Shown: positions 43,709-52,145, counted from the stretch's first letter. The stretch: 52,169 bases of DNA from Candidatus Intestinimonas stercoravium (GCA_019117605.1 DWZK01000034.1:1-52169); one strand, 5' to 3'. Numbers and translations are program-made. Notes: generated by a model not told the origin, from the sequence alone.

Positions 43709-43737
43709 ACTATACCACACTGTCCCCGGTCTGTCAA
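43709..43737 (-). promoter_or_regulatory. Sigma-A promoter of the ABC-F gene
   Basis: On the minus strand a perfect TTGACA (43732-43737), 17 nt, TATAGT (43709-43714). The predicted leader is about 200 nt long. Confidence 0.85.
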
Positions 43738-43768
43738 GGCGGAGGAAAAAGCTCCCACCGGTATGTGC

Positions 43769-43798
43769 GCATGATCCGCTCCCCGGCTGCCCATACTG
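43769..43798 (+). promoter_or_regulatory. Candidate sigma-G promoter of ypeB
   Basis: GCATGA (43769-43774), 17 nt, CATACTG (43792-43798) resembles the forespore sigma-G pattern (-10 CATACTA). ypeB is a sigma-G gene in Bacillus. The -35 match is only partial. Confidence 0.4.
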
Positions 43799-43813
43799 AC
43801 CCAGAAAAGCAGC

Positions 43814-43844
43814 GGGGCGTATCGCCGTCCGGTCGATACGCCCC
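43814..43844 (+). repeat. Hairpin in the ypeB leader
   Basis: Arms 43814-43824 and 43834-43844 pair perfectly over 11 bp, ending four nt before a GGAGAAATG. The sequence GGGGCGT is repeated once more at 43853-43859, just before the chosen start, so alternative pairing that hides the start region is possible. Confidence 0.55.
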
Positions 43845-43865
43845 GGAGAAATGGGGCGTGACGAT

Positions 43866-45236
43866 ATGGGCGAAAAACATGTGGGCCGCAGGGCCCTGGT
43901 CCGGCGGGTGAGCTATCTGGCGGCTGCCTTCGCCGTGGCGATAGGGCTGGCAGTACAGGGGCACCGGGAGGCGGCCGCCTACCGGCAGGCCCTGTCCAAC
44001 AGCCGCCTCCACGCCTTCGCCGAGCTGTCCGCGGGGCTCAACGAGCTGGACGCGGATCTCCAGAAGGTGGTCTATTCCGCCTCTCCCGCCATGCTCAGCG
44101 CCCTTTGCACCCAGATCTACGGCAAGGCCGCCGCCGCCCAGATGGCCCTGGGCGAGCTGCCCTACAGCAATGTGGAGCTGGAGCAGACCGCCGCCTTCCT
44201 GGCCCGGACCGGGGACTACGCCGCCGCCCTCTCCCGCTCGGTCATCGAGTCGGGGGGCTGCACCCAAGAGCAGCGGACTGCCCTGGAGGGGCTCTCCCAG
44301 GCGGCCTCCGCCCTCTCTGCTCAGGTGGCGGAGCTCCAAGTCCAGCTCCTCACCGGCGGGGCCGGACTGGGAGACGCCGCCCGGGCCGAGTCCCTCCTCT
44401 CCCGGCAGACCGAGGGCTCCGGCCAGGTCAGCGGCTATGCCTATCAGTCCATGGAGGCCGACTTCCCTGAGGTCCCCTCCCTGATCTACGACGGCCCCTT
44501 CTCCGAGCACCTGGAGGGACGCAGCCCCAAGATGCTGGAGGGCCGGACAGAGGTGGCCCAGGACGAGGCCCGGCTGGCCGCCGCCCGCTTCCTGGACCTG
44601 CGGCCGGAGATCTTCGCCCTGGCGGCCACCACCGAGGGCTCTCTCCCCTCCTATACCTTCACCGCCGTCGTGGACGGAGGCGAGCTCTCGGTCCAGGTGG
44701 CCCGGCAGGGCGGTCTGGTGGTGGAGGTGCTCAACTCCCGCTCCCCCGGCGCCCCCGTCCTCTCCCGAGACGAGGCCCTGGAGCAGGCCAAGGCCTTCCT
44801 GGAGCAGAGAGGCTATCCGGACATGCGGGAGACCTACTTCATCGAGCAGGGCGGGGCCCTCACCATCAACTTCGCCGCGCTCCAGGACGGCGTCCTCTGC
44901 TACCCCGATCTGGTGAAGGTCTCCATCGCCCTGGACACCGGGAAGATCACCGGCTTCGAGTCCATGGGTTATCTGATGAACCACACCGCCCGGGAGCTGC
45001 CCGCCCCCGCTGTCTCTGAGAGCGAGGCCCGGCAGGCCCTCTCCCCCGCTCTCACCGTGCTGGCACACCAGCTCGCCCTCATCCCCACCGGAGGAGAGTA
45101 CGAGGTGCTCTGCCACGAGTTCAAGTGCCAGGGCGGGGACGGCCAGTCGGTCATCGTATACCTGGACGCCCAGACCGGCCAGGAGGAGCGCATCCTCCTG
45201 CTGCTGGAGGAGGAGAACGGGACGCTGGCCCTGTGA
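43866..45236 (+). CDS. ypeB: Germination protein YpeB
   Basis: YpeB stabilises and localises the cortex-lytic enzyme SleB in the spore. The 456-aa product has an N-terminal hydrophobic segment (VSYLAAAFAVAIGLAVQG, about residues 14-31), a helical domain (ELSAGLNELDADLQKVVYSAS), and C-terminal PepSY-type repeats (ARLAAARFL, LSRDEALEQAKAFLEQRGYPDM, YLDAQTGQEERIL). The ATG at 43866 is preferred over the ATG at 43851, which is only two nt from its GGAG. sleB, usually adjacent, is not in the window; its place upstream is taken by the divergent ABC-F gene. Confidence 0.93.
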   Translation: MGEKHVGRRALVRRVSYLAAAFAVAIGLAVQGHREAAAYRQALSNSRLHAFAELSAGLNELDADLQKVVYSASPAMLSALCTQIYGKAAAAQMALGELPYSNVELEQTAAFLARTGDYAAALSRSVIESGGCTQEQRTALEGLSQAASALSAQVAELQVQLLTGGAGLGDAARAESLLSRQTEGSGQVSGYAYQSMEADFPEVPSLIYDGPFSEHLEGRSPKMLEGRTEVAQDEARLAAARFLDLRPEIFALAATTEGSLPSYTFTAVVDGGELSVQVARQGGLVVEVLNSRSPGAPVLSRDEALEQAKAFLEQRGYPDMRETYFIEQGGALTINFAALQDGVLCYPDLVKVSIALDTGKITGFESMGYLMNHTARELPAPAVSESEARQALSPALTVLAHQLALIPTGGEYEVLCHEFKCQGGDGQSVIVYLDAQTGQEERILLLLEEENGTLAL

Positions 45237-45242
45237 CATGAC

Positions 45243-45280
45243 GAGCGCCCGGCGGCGGGATCATCCGCTGCCGGGCGCTC
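45243..45280. terminator. Bidirectional terminator hairpin between ypeB and the FtsK/SpoIIIE gene
   Basis: Arms 45243-45258 and 45265-45280 pair over 16 positions with one mismatch (wobble in RNA). The hairpin lies between two convergent stops (45236 and 45299). T-runs are weak. Confidence 0.7.
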
Positions 45281-45298
45281 TGTAGTCGAATGCCTGTG

Positions 45299-47995
45299 TC
45301 AGTCCATATCGAAGGGCGGCAGATCCCGGCTCTGGGGGATGGCGTCTCCCTCGAACGCCAGCTCTTCCGGGACGGGCTCGGGGGCCCGGTCCACCATGCC
45401 CTGGCGGAACTGCATCTCCTGCCACTGCTCCTTGGTGATGAGCACCTGACGGGGCTTGGAGCCCTCGAAGGGGCCCACCACGCCCTTCTCCTCCATCTGG
45501 TCCACCAGACGGGCCGCCCGGGAGTAGCCCAGCTTCAGGCGGCGCTGGAGCATGGACACCGAGGCCTGTCCCGTCTCCACCACCACTTCGATGGCGGCGG
45601 GGAGCAGCTCGTCGTAATCGCCGTCCGCCTCGTCGGGAGCGCTGCCCCCCACGCCCTTGCCCTGCTTGTCCTTCTCTGCGGCGTGCTGCTCGATCTCGTG
45701 GATCACCTCTTCGTCGTACTCGGCGGTGCTCTGCTTCTTGATGAAGTCCACCACTGCCGCCACCTCCTCATCGGAGATGAGGCAGCCCTGCACCCGCTGG
45801 GGCTTCCCGGAGCCCAGCGGGAAGTAGAGCATATCGCCCCGGCCCACCAGCTTCTCCGCGCCGGTGGTGTCCAGGATGATGCGGGACTCCAGCGCGGAGG
45901 CCACGGCGAAGGCGATACGGCTGGGGATATTGGCCTTCATGAGGCCGGTGATCACATCGGCGGAGGGCCGCTGGGTGGCGATGATGAGGTGCATCCCGGC
46001 GGCGCGGCCCATCTGGGCCACCCGGCAGATGGACTCCTCCACCTCTTTGGCCGCCACCAGCATCAGGTCGGCCAGCTCGTCGATGACCACCACGATCTGG
46101 GGGAGCTTGTCCAAGTCGTCCCGCTTGGCCGCGTGGGCGTTGTAGGACGCCAGGTCCCGCACCCCCACCTCGGAGAAGAGGCGGTAGCGCTTCATCATCT
46201 CGGATACCGCCCACTGGAGGGCCCCGGCAGCCTTCTTCGGGTCGGTGACCACGGGGATGAGCAGATGGGGGATGCCGTTATAGATGCCCAGCTCCACCAT
46301 CTTGGGGTCCACCATGATGAGGCGCACCTCCTCCGGGGTCGCCTTGTAGAGCAGGGACACGATGAGGGAGTTGGTGCACACCGACTTACCGGAGCCGGTA
46401 GTGCCCGCGATCAGCAGGTGGGGGAGCTTCGCGATGTTGCCCACGATGCAGTTGCCCGCGATGTCCTTGCCCACGGCGAAGGCCACCTTGGAGGGGTGCT
46501 CCCGGAATGCCTTGGAGTCGATGACCTCGTGGATATGGACCGGGCTCACCAGTTTGTTGGGCACCTCGATGCCCACAGTGGCGATCTTGTCCGGGATGGG
46601 GGCGATCCGCACTCCCGTGGCCCCCAGGGCCAGGGCGATGTCGTCGGCCAGGTTGGTGAGCTTGTTGAGCCGGACCCCCTGATCCAGCTCCACCTCATAC
46701 CGGGTCACCGACGGGCCCCGGGTCACATCGGAGATGTGGGCCTCGATGCCGAAGGAGCGGATGGTGTCCGCCAGGCGCTCCTGGTTCCGCTTCAGCTCCG
46801 CCTGGGCTCCGGCGCCCACGTCCTCGCCGCCCTCTACCAGCAGGGACACCGGAGGGTACTGGTAGTCATCCGCCGCCTCCGCCAGGTTCCGCTGGATGTC
46901 CGCCTCCACCTCGGCTGCCGCCGTCCTGGCCTCCTGGCTGGTGACCCGCTCCACGGCGGGCTCCCGCTGGATCTCCGGCATGGGGGGCAGCGGCGGCTCC
47001 TCCGGAGGCTCCGGCTCCGGTACGGGGGCGCCGGGGACAGGCGCAGGGGCGGACGCCGCCGGCTCCTGGGGCGCGGGGGGCTCTGTACGCGCCTCCCCCT
47101 TCTCCTTCCGCGGCGTCGCCGGCGAGGGCGCGGGCTCCTCCGGGGCCTCCGCCCCCATGGGGCGGGCCCCGGTGAGCACCTGATCCGGCGGCAGCGCCCC
47201 CGCTTTCCGGTTGAAGAAGGACTTCTTCCCTGCGGCGAACAGGCCCTCTGCCGGGCTGCTGCGCCGCCGGGGAGGCAGGATGGGGCCGTCATCCACGGGG
47301 ATGTCGATGTCCGGCCGCTTCCCGGCGTCCCGCCGGGCGGACCGGGGCGCGGGAGCGGGCTCGGGCTCCTCTTCCTCCTCGTACTCGTACTCCACCCTGG
47401 GCCTGTTCCGGATCTCGTCCACGATATCGACCAGCGAGATGTGGAAGGCCCCCAGGAACAGGCCTGCCTGCACCAGGATCAGGATGAGGCCCGCTCCCAG
47501 CTCGCTGAACATCAGGCTCAACAGCTCCGCCAGAGTTCCGCTGCACGCGCCGCCGCTGTGGAGCTCCAGGCCGGAGGTCCACAGCCCCTGGACCGCCGCG
47601 AAGCTGAAGGTGAAGTCCGTCCGGTACAGGAACAGGTGGAGGATCGCCCCCATCACCGCCGGGGTCAGGAGGGCGCACCAGAGGCGCAGCCGGACCGGCC
47701 GCCCCCGGTGGAAAGCCAGGATATAGCTGGCCACCAGGAGCATGGGCGGGACCATCCAGAACCCATATCCGAAAAAGCCCTTGAGGAGGTCACAGAAAAA
47801 GTCGATGAAGATGGCCTTGATATGGAAATAGCCGAAGGCCGCGAAGAAGGCCAGCAGCAGGCAGGCCCCTGCCCCCACTTCCCGCCGGATGGGCCGGGGC
47901 GCAGCCGCCGCCTTCTTCCCTTTCGTGGAGGTGCGGCTCCTGCCCGGCTGGGCCTGCCGCTTCCCGCCCGTGCTCTTCTTTCGTTGTTCAGCCAT
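45299..47995 (-). CDS. DNA translocase FtsK/SpoIIIE
   Basis: This hexameric ATPase pumps chromosomal DNA through the closing septum. The 898-aa product has a basic N-terminus, four hydrophobic segments within about residues 40-205, a long Pro/Ala/Glu-rich linker (about 215-400), and the motor domain. The motor has Walker A LLIAGTTGSGKSVCTNSLIV and Walker B VVVIDELADLML. A C-terminal gamma winged-helix (SVSMLQRRLKLGYSRAARLVDQME) follows. ATG at 47993-47995 has AAAGG ten nt upstream; an ATG two codons earlier is also possible. With no second copy in the window, assignment to vegetative FtsK or sporulation SpoIIIE is open. Confidence 0.94.
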   Translation of the reverse strand: MAEQRKKSTGGKRQAQPGRSRTSTKGKKAAAAPRPIRREVGAGACLLLAFFAAFGYFHIKAIFIDFFCDLLKGFFGYGFWMVPPMLLVASYILAFHRGRPVRLRLWCALLTPAVMGAILHLFLYRTDFTFSFAAVQGLWTSGLELHSGGACSGTLAELLSLMFSELGAGLILILVQAGLFLGAFHISLVDIVDEIRNRPRVEYEYEEEEEPEPAPAPRSARRDAGKRPDIDIPVDDGPILPPRRRSSPAEGLFAAGKKSFFNRKAGALPPDQVLTGARPMGAEAPEEPAPSPATPRKEKGEARTEPPAPQEPAASAPAPVPGAPVPEPEPPEEPPLPPMPEIQREPAVERVTSQEARTAAAEVEADIQRNLAEAADDYQYPPVSLLVEGGEDVGAGAQAELKRNQERLADTIRSFGIEAHISDVTRGPSVTRYEVELDQGVRLNKLTNLADDIALALGATGVRIAPIPDKIATVGIEVPNKLVSPVHIHEVIDSKAFREHPSKVAFAVGKDIAGNCIVGNIAKLPHLLIAGTTGSGKSVCTNSLIVSLLYKATPEEVRLIMVDPKMVELGIYNGIPHLLIPVVTDPKKAAGALQWAVSEMMKRYRLFSEVGVRDLASYNAHAAKRDDLDKLPQIVVVIDELADLMLVAAKEVEESICRVAQMGRAAGMHLIIATQRPSADVITGLMKANIPSRIAFAVASALESRIILDTTGAEKLVGRGDMLYFPLGSGKPQRVQGCLISDEEVAAVVDFIKKQSTAEYDEEVIHEIEQHAAEKDKQGKGVGGSAPDEADGDYDELLPAAIEVVVETGQASVSMLQRRLKLGYSRAARLVDQMEEKGVVGPFEGSKPRQVLITKEQWQEMQFRQGMVDRAPEPVPEELAFEGDAIPQSRDLPPFDMD

Positions 47996-48030
47996 GGTCA
48001 TCCATCCTTTCCGGATCCATATCTCAATGC

Positions 48031-48072
48031 GCAGAGCTGGAGGCTCCTCTTTACCGGAGCTTCCAGCTCTGC
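48031..48072 (-). terminator. Terminator-like hairpin after uppP
   Basis: Arms 48031-48047 and 48056-48072 pair over 17 positions with one mismatch. The hairpin lies between the uppP stop (48098) and the translocase start; there is no T-run on the minus strand, so it may be a partial terminator or an mRNA-stabilising hairpin. Confidence 0.5.
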
Positions 48073-48097
48073 ACTCCATCTTATCGGTCCGCGGTCC

Positions 48098-48949
48098 TCA
48101 CTTGGAGAACATGGGCACGATGGTGCCCGCGACCAGGGAGATCGCGCCCACCGCCCAGCAGTAGTAGGCGAACTTCCCGAATTTGCCCTTCTGCGCCAGC
48201 ATGTTCACCAGCCGGATCGCCAGGTAGCCCACCACGCCAGCCACCACCACGCCCACCACATACATGGGGAGCAAAGAGAGGTCGAAGCTGGCGGATGCCG
48301 CCGCGTCCACGACTTCCAGGATGTTGGCCCCCAGCACGGCGGGCAGGGACATGAGGAAGGAGAAGCGGACGGCGAAGGTCCGGTCGAAGCCCACCATCAT
48401 ACCGGCGGAGATGGTGGTGCCCGCGCGGGAGAGCCCCGGCAGAGTGGCCACCGCCTGGACGCAGCCCACGATGAGGGCGTCCTTCATGGTGGCGGTGCGG
48501 GCGTTCTTGTGCCCCTTTGCCATGCGGTCGGAGAAGAAGAGGATGAAGCCCGTGGCGATCAGGGCCAGGGAGACGAAGGTCACATTGCTGAAAGCCGCGT
48601 CCAGCCAGCCCTTCACCAGCAGCACGGCGAAGAGGGGCAGGGTCGCCACGATGACCATCAGCACCAGCCGCCGCGCCTCCGGCGGACGGCCCGTGGTGCC
48701 CTTCCTGGAGAAGATAGCGGCCAGGCCCAGGAAGAACTCCCGGATCATGCCCAATACGTCCCGCCAGTAGTACACGCACACCGAGATCAGCGTGCCGAAG
48801 TGGAGCAGGATGGTGAAGAGCATATCCGTGCTCTCCGGGTCTTGGCCGAAGAAGTACTGGAACAGGGTCAGATGGCCAGAGCTGGAGACGGGGAGGAACT
48901 CCGTCACGCCCTGGAGGATGCCCATGAGGATGGAGAATAGGTAGCTCAA
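48098..48949 (-). CDS. uppP: Undecaprenyl-diphosphatase (bacitracin resistance protein)
   Basis: UppP (BacA) recycles the lipid carrier of peptidoglycan and teichoic acid synthesis. The 283-aa integral membrane protein has GILQGVTEFLPVSSSGHLTL at the N-terminus (first consensus region) and GLSRAGTTISAGMMVGFDR around residue 170 (second region with the catalytic Ser/Arg). About seven hydrophobic segments are seen. The start is TTG at 48947-48949 with AAGGGGG seven nt upstream; a longer frame upstream would add a charged, non-conserved tail. It shares the carrier pathway with TagO in this window. Confidence 0.94.
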   Translation of the reverse strand: MSYLFSILMGILQGVTEFLPVSSSGHLTLFQYFFGQDPESTDMLFTILLHFGTLISVCVYYWRDVLGMIREFFLGLAAIFSRKGTTGRPPEARRLVLMVIVATLPLFAVLLVKGWLDAAFSNVTFVSLALIATGFILFFSDRMAKGHKNARTATMKDALIVGCVQAVATLPGLSRAGTTISAGMMVGFDRTFAVRFSFLMSLPAVLGANILEVVDAAASASFDLSLLPMYVVGVVVAGVVGYLAIRLVNMLAQKGKFGKFAYYCWAVGAISLVAGTIVPMFSK

Positions 48950-49074
48950 GTCGGCGCCCCCTTGATCGTGAGTCGAGTCCCGCCGCACAGGGCGGCGGGC
49001 ATATGTAAGGATATATTACCACAGGGGCGAAAAGATCTCCAGTCTTTTTTGCGCGGCGGGGTCCTATAAATGGG

Positions 49075-49105
49075 AGGAGCGTCCGGCACCTGGCCGGACG
49101 CTCCT
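49075..49105 (-). terminator. Terminator-like hairpin after bcp
   Basis: A 13-bp perfect stem (49093-49105 with 49075-49087, 5-nt loop) lies 37 nt after the bcp stop and ends the cysE-cysS-bcp unit. No T-run follows. Confidence 0.6.
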
Positions 49106-49142
49106 GTCATGTCATTCCCCTTTACAGCATTTCAGGCGGAGG

Positions 49143-49610
49143 TCATACCTTCTCCCCGGTGAGGTAGGCCAGGATCTCCTCCGGGTGGCTGTCCGGCCGG
49201 ACCTTGGGCCACACCTTCTCGATCTTCCCCTCTCCATCCACCAGGAAGGTGGAGCGGACCACGCCCATGCTCACCTTGCCGTAGAGCTTCTTCTCCTGCC
49301 AGACCCCGAAGCCCTGGATGGCGGTGCGCTCCGGGTCGGAGAGGAGGCGGAAGGGCAGCTGGTGCTTGGCGGCGAACTTGGCGTGGCTGGCCACGCTGTC
49401 CTTGCTGATCCCCAGCACCGGCACCCCCAGGGCCTGGAAGCGCTCCAGAGCCCCGGCGAAGGCGCAGGCCTCCCGGGTGCAGCCGGGGGTGCTGTCCTTG
49501 GGGTAGAAATACACGACGGTCCGCTGTCCCCGGTAGTCGCTCAGAGACACCGTGTCCCCGTTCTGGTCGAGCAGGGTGAACGCAGGGGCCATATCTCCCG
49601 CTTTCAGCAT
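49143..49610 (-). CDS. bcp: Thioredoxin-dependent thiol peroxidase (Bcp/PrxQ peroxiredoxin)
   Basis: Bcp reduces hydroperoxides using thioredoxin. The 155-aa product has FTLLDQNGDTVSLSDYRGQ, then the active site VVYFYPKDSTPGCTREACAF with peroxidatic and resolving cysteines five residues apart (atypical 2-Cys PrxQ), and FRLLSDPERTAIQGFGVW. ATG at 49608-49610 has GGAGG nine nt upstream. It follows cysS by 40 nt without a terminator, so it is probably in the Cys T-box operon, a link between thiol defence and cysteine supply (inference). Confidence 0.94.
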   Translation of the reverse strand: MLKAGDMAPAFTLLDQNGDTVSLSDYRGQRTVVYFYPKDSTPGCTREACAFAGALERFQALGVPVLGISKDSVASHAKFAAKHQLPFRLLSDPERTAIQGFGVWQEKKLYGKVSMGVVRSTFLVDGEGKIEKVWPKVRPDSHPEEILAYLTGEKV

Positions 49611-49650
49611 GACAGAGCTCCTCCTTCTCTCTCGATCTCTGTGGGGCGGA

Positions 49651-51066
49651 TCAGGCCCGCCGCCACTGGGTGCCCTCTTTGGTGTCGATGAGCTCCACGC
49701 CCATCTCCTTGAGCTGGTCCCGGATCCGGTCGGCCTCCGCCCAGTCCTTGGCCTTCTTGGCCGCGGTCCGGGCGGCCACCAGCGCCTCGATCTCGGCGGC
49801 ATCCTCCCCGCCGGCGGGGGCCGCCTGCTTCTCCCGATACGCCGCCGCCTTCTTCAGCAGGTCCAGGCCCAGCACCTGGTCGAAGCTCTCGATGAGGGCC
49901 CGCTTGGTGGCGTCGTTGGCATCGGCCTTGAGCACGTCGTAGAGCCGGGTCACGGCCAGGGAGGTGTTCAGGTCGTTGCCCAGGGCCTCCTTGAAGGCGG
50001 TCTGGTACTGCCCGAACACGGCGGGATCCACCTCCCCTTCCCAGGTGAGGGCGGCCACCCGGGCCACCAGCTTCTCATAGGCGGCCCTGGCGTTGTCCAG
50101 GTTCTCATAGGAGAACACCAGCGCCTTGCGGTAGTGGGACTGGAGGCAGAAGAGCCGGTAGACCAGGGGGTCGTAGCCCCTCTCCTCCAGGGTGGAGACG
50201 GTGGTGAACTCCCCCTTGGACTTGGACATCTTGCCTCCGGCGGTGTCCAGGTGGGCGATGTGGACCCAGTACTTGCACCAGGGGTGGCCCAGATAGGCCT
50301 CCGACTGGGCGATCTCGTTGGTGTGGTGGGGGAACGCGTTGTCCACCCCGCCGCAGTGGATGTCCAGATACTCTCCCAGGTACTTCATGGAGATACAGGA
50401 GCACTCGATATGCCAGCCGGGATAGCCCACCCCCCAGGGAGAGTCCCACTTCAGGGCCTGGTCCTCGAACTTGCTCTTGGTGAACCAGAGGACGAAGTCG
50501 GTCTTGTTCCGCTTGTTCGCATCGGCCTCCACGCCCTCCCGGACGCCCACGGCCAGATCTTCCTCATCGTGGTCGTTGAATACATAGTAGTGGTCCAGCT
50601 TGGAGGTGTCGAAGTACACGTTGCCGCCGGCGAAGTAGGCATAGCCGGTGTCCATGAGCTTGGAGATCACCTTGATATACTCATCGATCATGCCGGTGGC
50701 GGGCTGGACCACGTCGGGGTATTTGATGTTCAGCTTCTCGCAGTCGGAGAAGAAGGCGTCGGTGTAGAACTTGGCGATCTCCATCACCGACTTGTGCTCC
50801 CGCTGGGCGCCCTTGAGCATCTTGTCCTCGCCGGTGTCCGCATCGGAGGCCAGGTGTCCCACGTCGGTGATGTTCATCACCCGGGTCACGTCATAGCCGT
50901 CGTAGCGCAGGAACTTCTCCAGCACGTCCTCCATCAGGTAGCTGCGCAGGTTGCCGATGTGGGCAAAGTGGTAGACCGTGGGGCCGCAGGTGTACATGCG
51001 CACCTTGCCCGGATCGTGGGGGACGAACTCTTCCTTCTGGTGGGACGCGGAATTATACAGCTTCAT
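49651..51066 (-). CDS. cysS: Cysteinyl-tRNA synthetase
   Basis: The 471-aa class I synthetase has RMYTCGPTVYHFAHIGNLRS, combining the zinc-ligand cysteine and the HIGN motif. Further on are PGWHIECSCISMKYLG and HHTNEIAQSEA with the remaining zinc ligands, and the KMSKS motif GGKMSKSKGEFTTV around residue 270. The C-terminal helical domain ends with AEADRIRDQLKEMGVELIDT, as in the family. It starts 15 nt after cysE, the common cysE-cysS pair of Firmicutes. Confidence 0.97.
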   Translation of the reverse strand: MKLYNSASHQKEEFVPHDPGKVRMYTCGPTVYHFAHIGNLRSYLMEDVLEKFLRYDGYDVTRVMNITDVGHLASDADTGEDKMLKGAQREHKSVMEIAKFYTDAFFSDCEKLNIKYPDVVQPATGMIDEYIKVISKLMDTGYAYFAGGNVYFDTSKLDHYYVFNDHDEEDLAVGVREGVEADANKRNKTDFVLWFTKSKFEDQALKWDSPWGVGYPGWHIECSCISMKYLGEYLDIHCGGVDNAFPHHTNEIAQSEAYLGHPWCKYWVHIAHLDTAGGKMSKSKGEFTTVSTLEERGYDPLVYRLFCLQSHYRKALVFSYENLDNARAAYEKLVARVAALTWEGEVDPAVFGQYQTAFKEALGNDLNTSLAVTRLYDVLKADANDATKRALIESFDQVLGLDLLKKAAAYREKQAAPAGGEDAAEIEALVAARTAAKKAKDWAEADRIRDQLKEMGVELIDTKEGTQWRRA

Positions 51067-51081
51067 ACTACTTTCGACTCC

Positions 51082-51735
51082 TTATCGATTTTGGCTCTTC
51101 GCCTGTTCATCCATCAGTTTTTCCAGCCACTCCAGCCGGGAGGAGAGGGCCTGGAGCTCCTTCTGCACCGGGTCGGTGACGTGGATCTGGTCCACAGTGG
51201 AGGCGTAGTCCACCCGCTCCCCCGCGATGCGCACCACCCGGGCGGGCACGCCCACGGCAGTGGCCTGAGGGGGGATCTCGGTGAGCACCACCGCGTTGGC
51301 GGCGATGCGGGCGCCGTCCCCCACTTTGAAGGGGCCCAGCACCTTGGCCCCTGCCGACACCATCACATTGTTCCCCAGCGTGGGATGCCGCTTCCCCTGG
51401 TCTTTGCCGGTGCCCCCCAGAGTGACCCCGTGGTAGAGCAGGCAGTCGTCCCCCACCTCGGCGGTCTCGCCGATGACGATGCCCATGCCGTGGTCGATGA
51501 CGAAGCGGCGGCCTATCTTGGCCCCGGGGTGGATCTCGATGCCGGTGACATGCCGGGCGATCTGGGAGTTGAGCCGGGCCAGGAAGAGCAGCTTATGGCT
51601 GTACAGCCAGTGGGACACCCGGTGGAAGATGATGGCGTGGACACCGGGATAGAGGAGAAAGATCTCCAGCTTGGAGCGGGCCGCCGGGTCCCGTGCCTGA
51701 TAGGCGGCCAGGGTCTCCATGAGACGTTCGAACAT
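51082..51735 (-). CDS. cysE: Serine O-acetyltransferase
   Basis: CysE acetylates serine for cysteine synthesis. The 217-aa product has an N-terminal helical part (LEIFLLYPGVHAIIFHRVSHWL) followed by the left-handed beta-helix of hexapeptide repeats. The latter contains GIEIHPGAKIGRRFVIDHGM, VIGETAEVGDDCLLYHGVTL, RHPTLGNNVMVSAGAKVLGP and a C-terminal GVPARVV. The C-terminus is longer than usual, ending in a coiled-coil-like helix (ELQALSSRLEWLEKLMDEQ). ATG at 51733-51735 has GGAGG six nt upstream. It is the first gene behind the T-box. Confidence 0.95.
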   Translation of the reverse strand: MFERLMETLAAYQARDPAARSKLEIFLLYPGVHAIIFHRVSHWLYSHKLLFLARLNSQIARHVTGIEIHPGAKIGRRFVIDHGMGIVIGETAEVGDDCLLYHGVTLGGTGKDQGKRHPTLGNNVMVSAGAKVLGPFKVGDGARIAANAVVLTEIPPQATAVGVPARVVRIAGERVDYASTVDQIHVTDPVQKELQALSSRLEWLEKLMDEQAKSQNR

Positions 51736-51773
51736 GGCTTCCCTCCTTCGGGCGCGTCTGCCGCGCCTCGGAC

Positions 51774-52015
51774 AAAACGGAGACGCCCCCCATGCCAAAG
51801 GCATGAGAGGCGTCGTTGCTATCAACACGCGGTTCCACTCTCGTTTCTCGCTCAAAGGGCCGGTAACGGGGCCTGGCCGTGGGACATTACGCCCCCGCGC
51901 TCCCGGATGCACTTCACGACGGGCCCCCGCGGGACTGCTCTCAGCCGGTGACAGTCCCTCTCTGCGCGGACGCGCTCCCCTCGCTACTCTTCCGTTCCTC
52001 GCGCCGGTGTATCCT
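51774..52015 (-). promoter_or_regulatory. T-box riboswitch, cysteine-specific, with terminator
   Basis: The minus strand shows the T-box sequence AGAGTGGAACCGCG (51828-51841) that pairs with the tRNA acceptor end. It is followed by a terminator hairpin (51782-51814) and a TTTT run (51774-51777). Upstream is a typical Stem I with AGAGAGGGACTG and GGCTGAGAGCAGTCCC, and a specifier loop GTGAAGTGCATCC in which UGC (51909-51911) is a cysteine codon. Uncharged tRNA-Cys would favour read-through into cysE-cysS-bcp. This leader fills most of the 434-nt stretch after cysE. Confidence 0.93.
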
Positions 52016-52025
52016 ATTCTCCAGT

Positions 52026-52054
52026 ATCTTATCATGTTCCCAGGGATGTGTCAA
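52026..52054 (-). promoter_or_regulatory. Sigma-A promoter of the T-box/cysE operon
   Basis: On the minus strand a perfect TTGACA (52049-52054), 17 nt, TAAGAT (52026-52031). Start of transcription near 52019, just before Stem I. Confidence 0.85.
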
Positions 52055-52117
52055 GGCGTCCCCTGCCGGGAGCCGCATACGCGGTGTAGGAGTACAATAC
52101 ATGTTGGACAAATGAAT

Positions 52118-52145
52118 AAAAAAGGATGAAGGATACGGCCTCATC
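52118..52145 (-). terminator. Possible terminator of a minus-strand gene beyond the window
   Basis: On the minus strand a short stem (GATGAGG with CCTTCATC, one bulge) is followed by six T residues (52118-52123). The rest of 52055-52169 shows no gene I can support. Confidence 0.35.

Noticed and set aside
45290..48940. A 1216-codon open frame on the plus strand opposite the FtsK/SpoIIIE and uppP genes
   Set aside because: The translation is His/Gly/Asp/Leu-rich low-complexity sequence with no family motif, and both genes on the minus strand are unmistakable. It is a codon-bias shadow of GC-rich genes.
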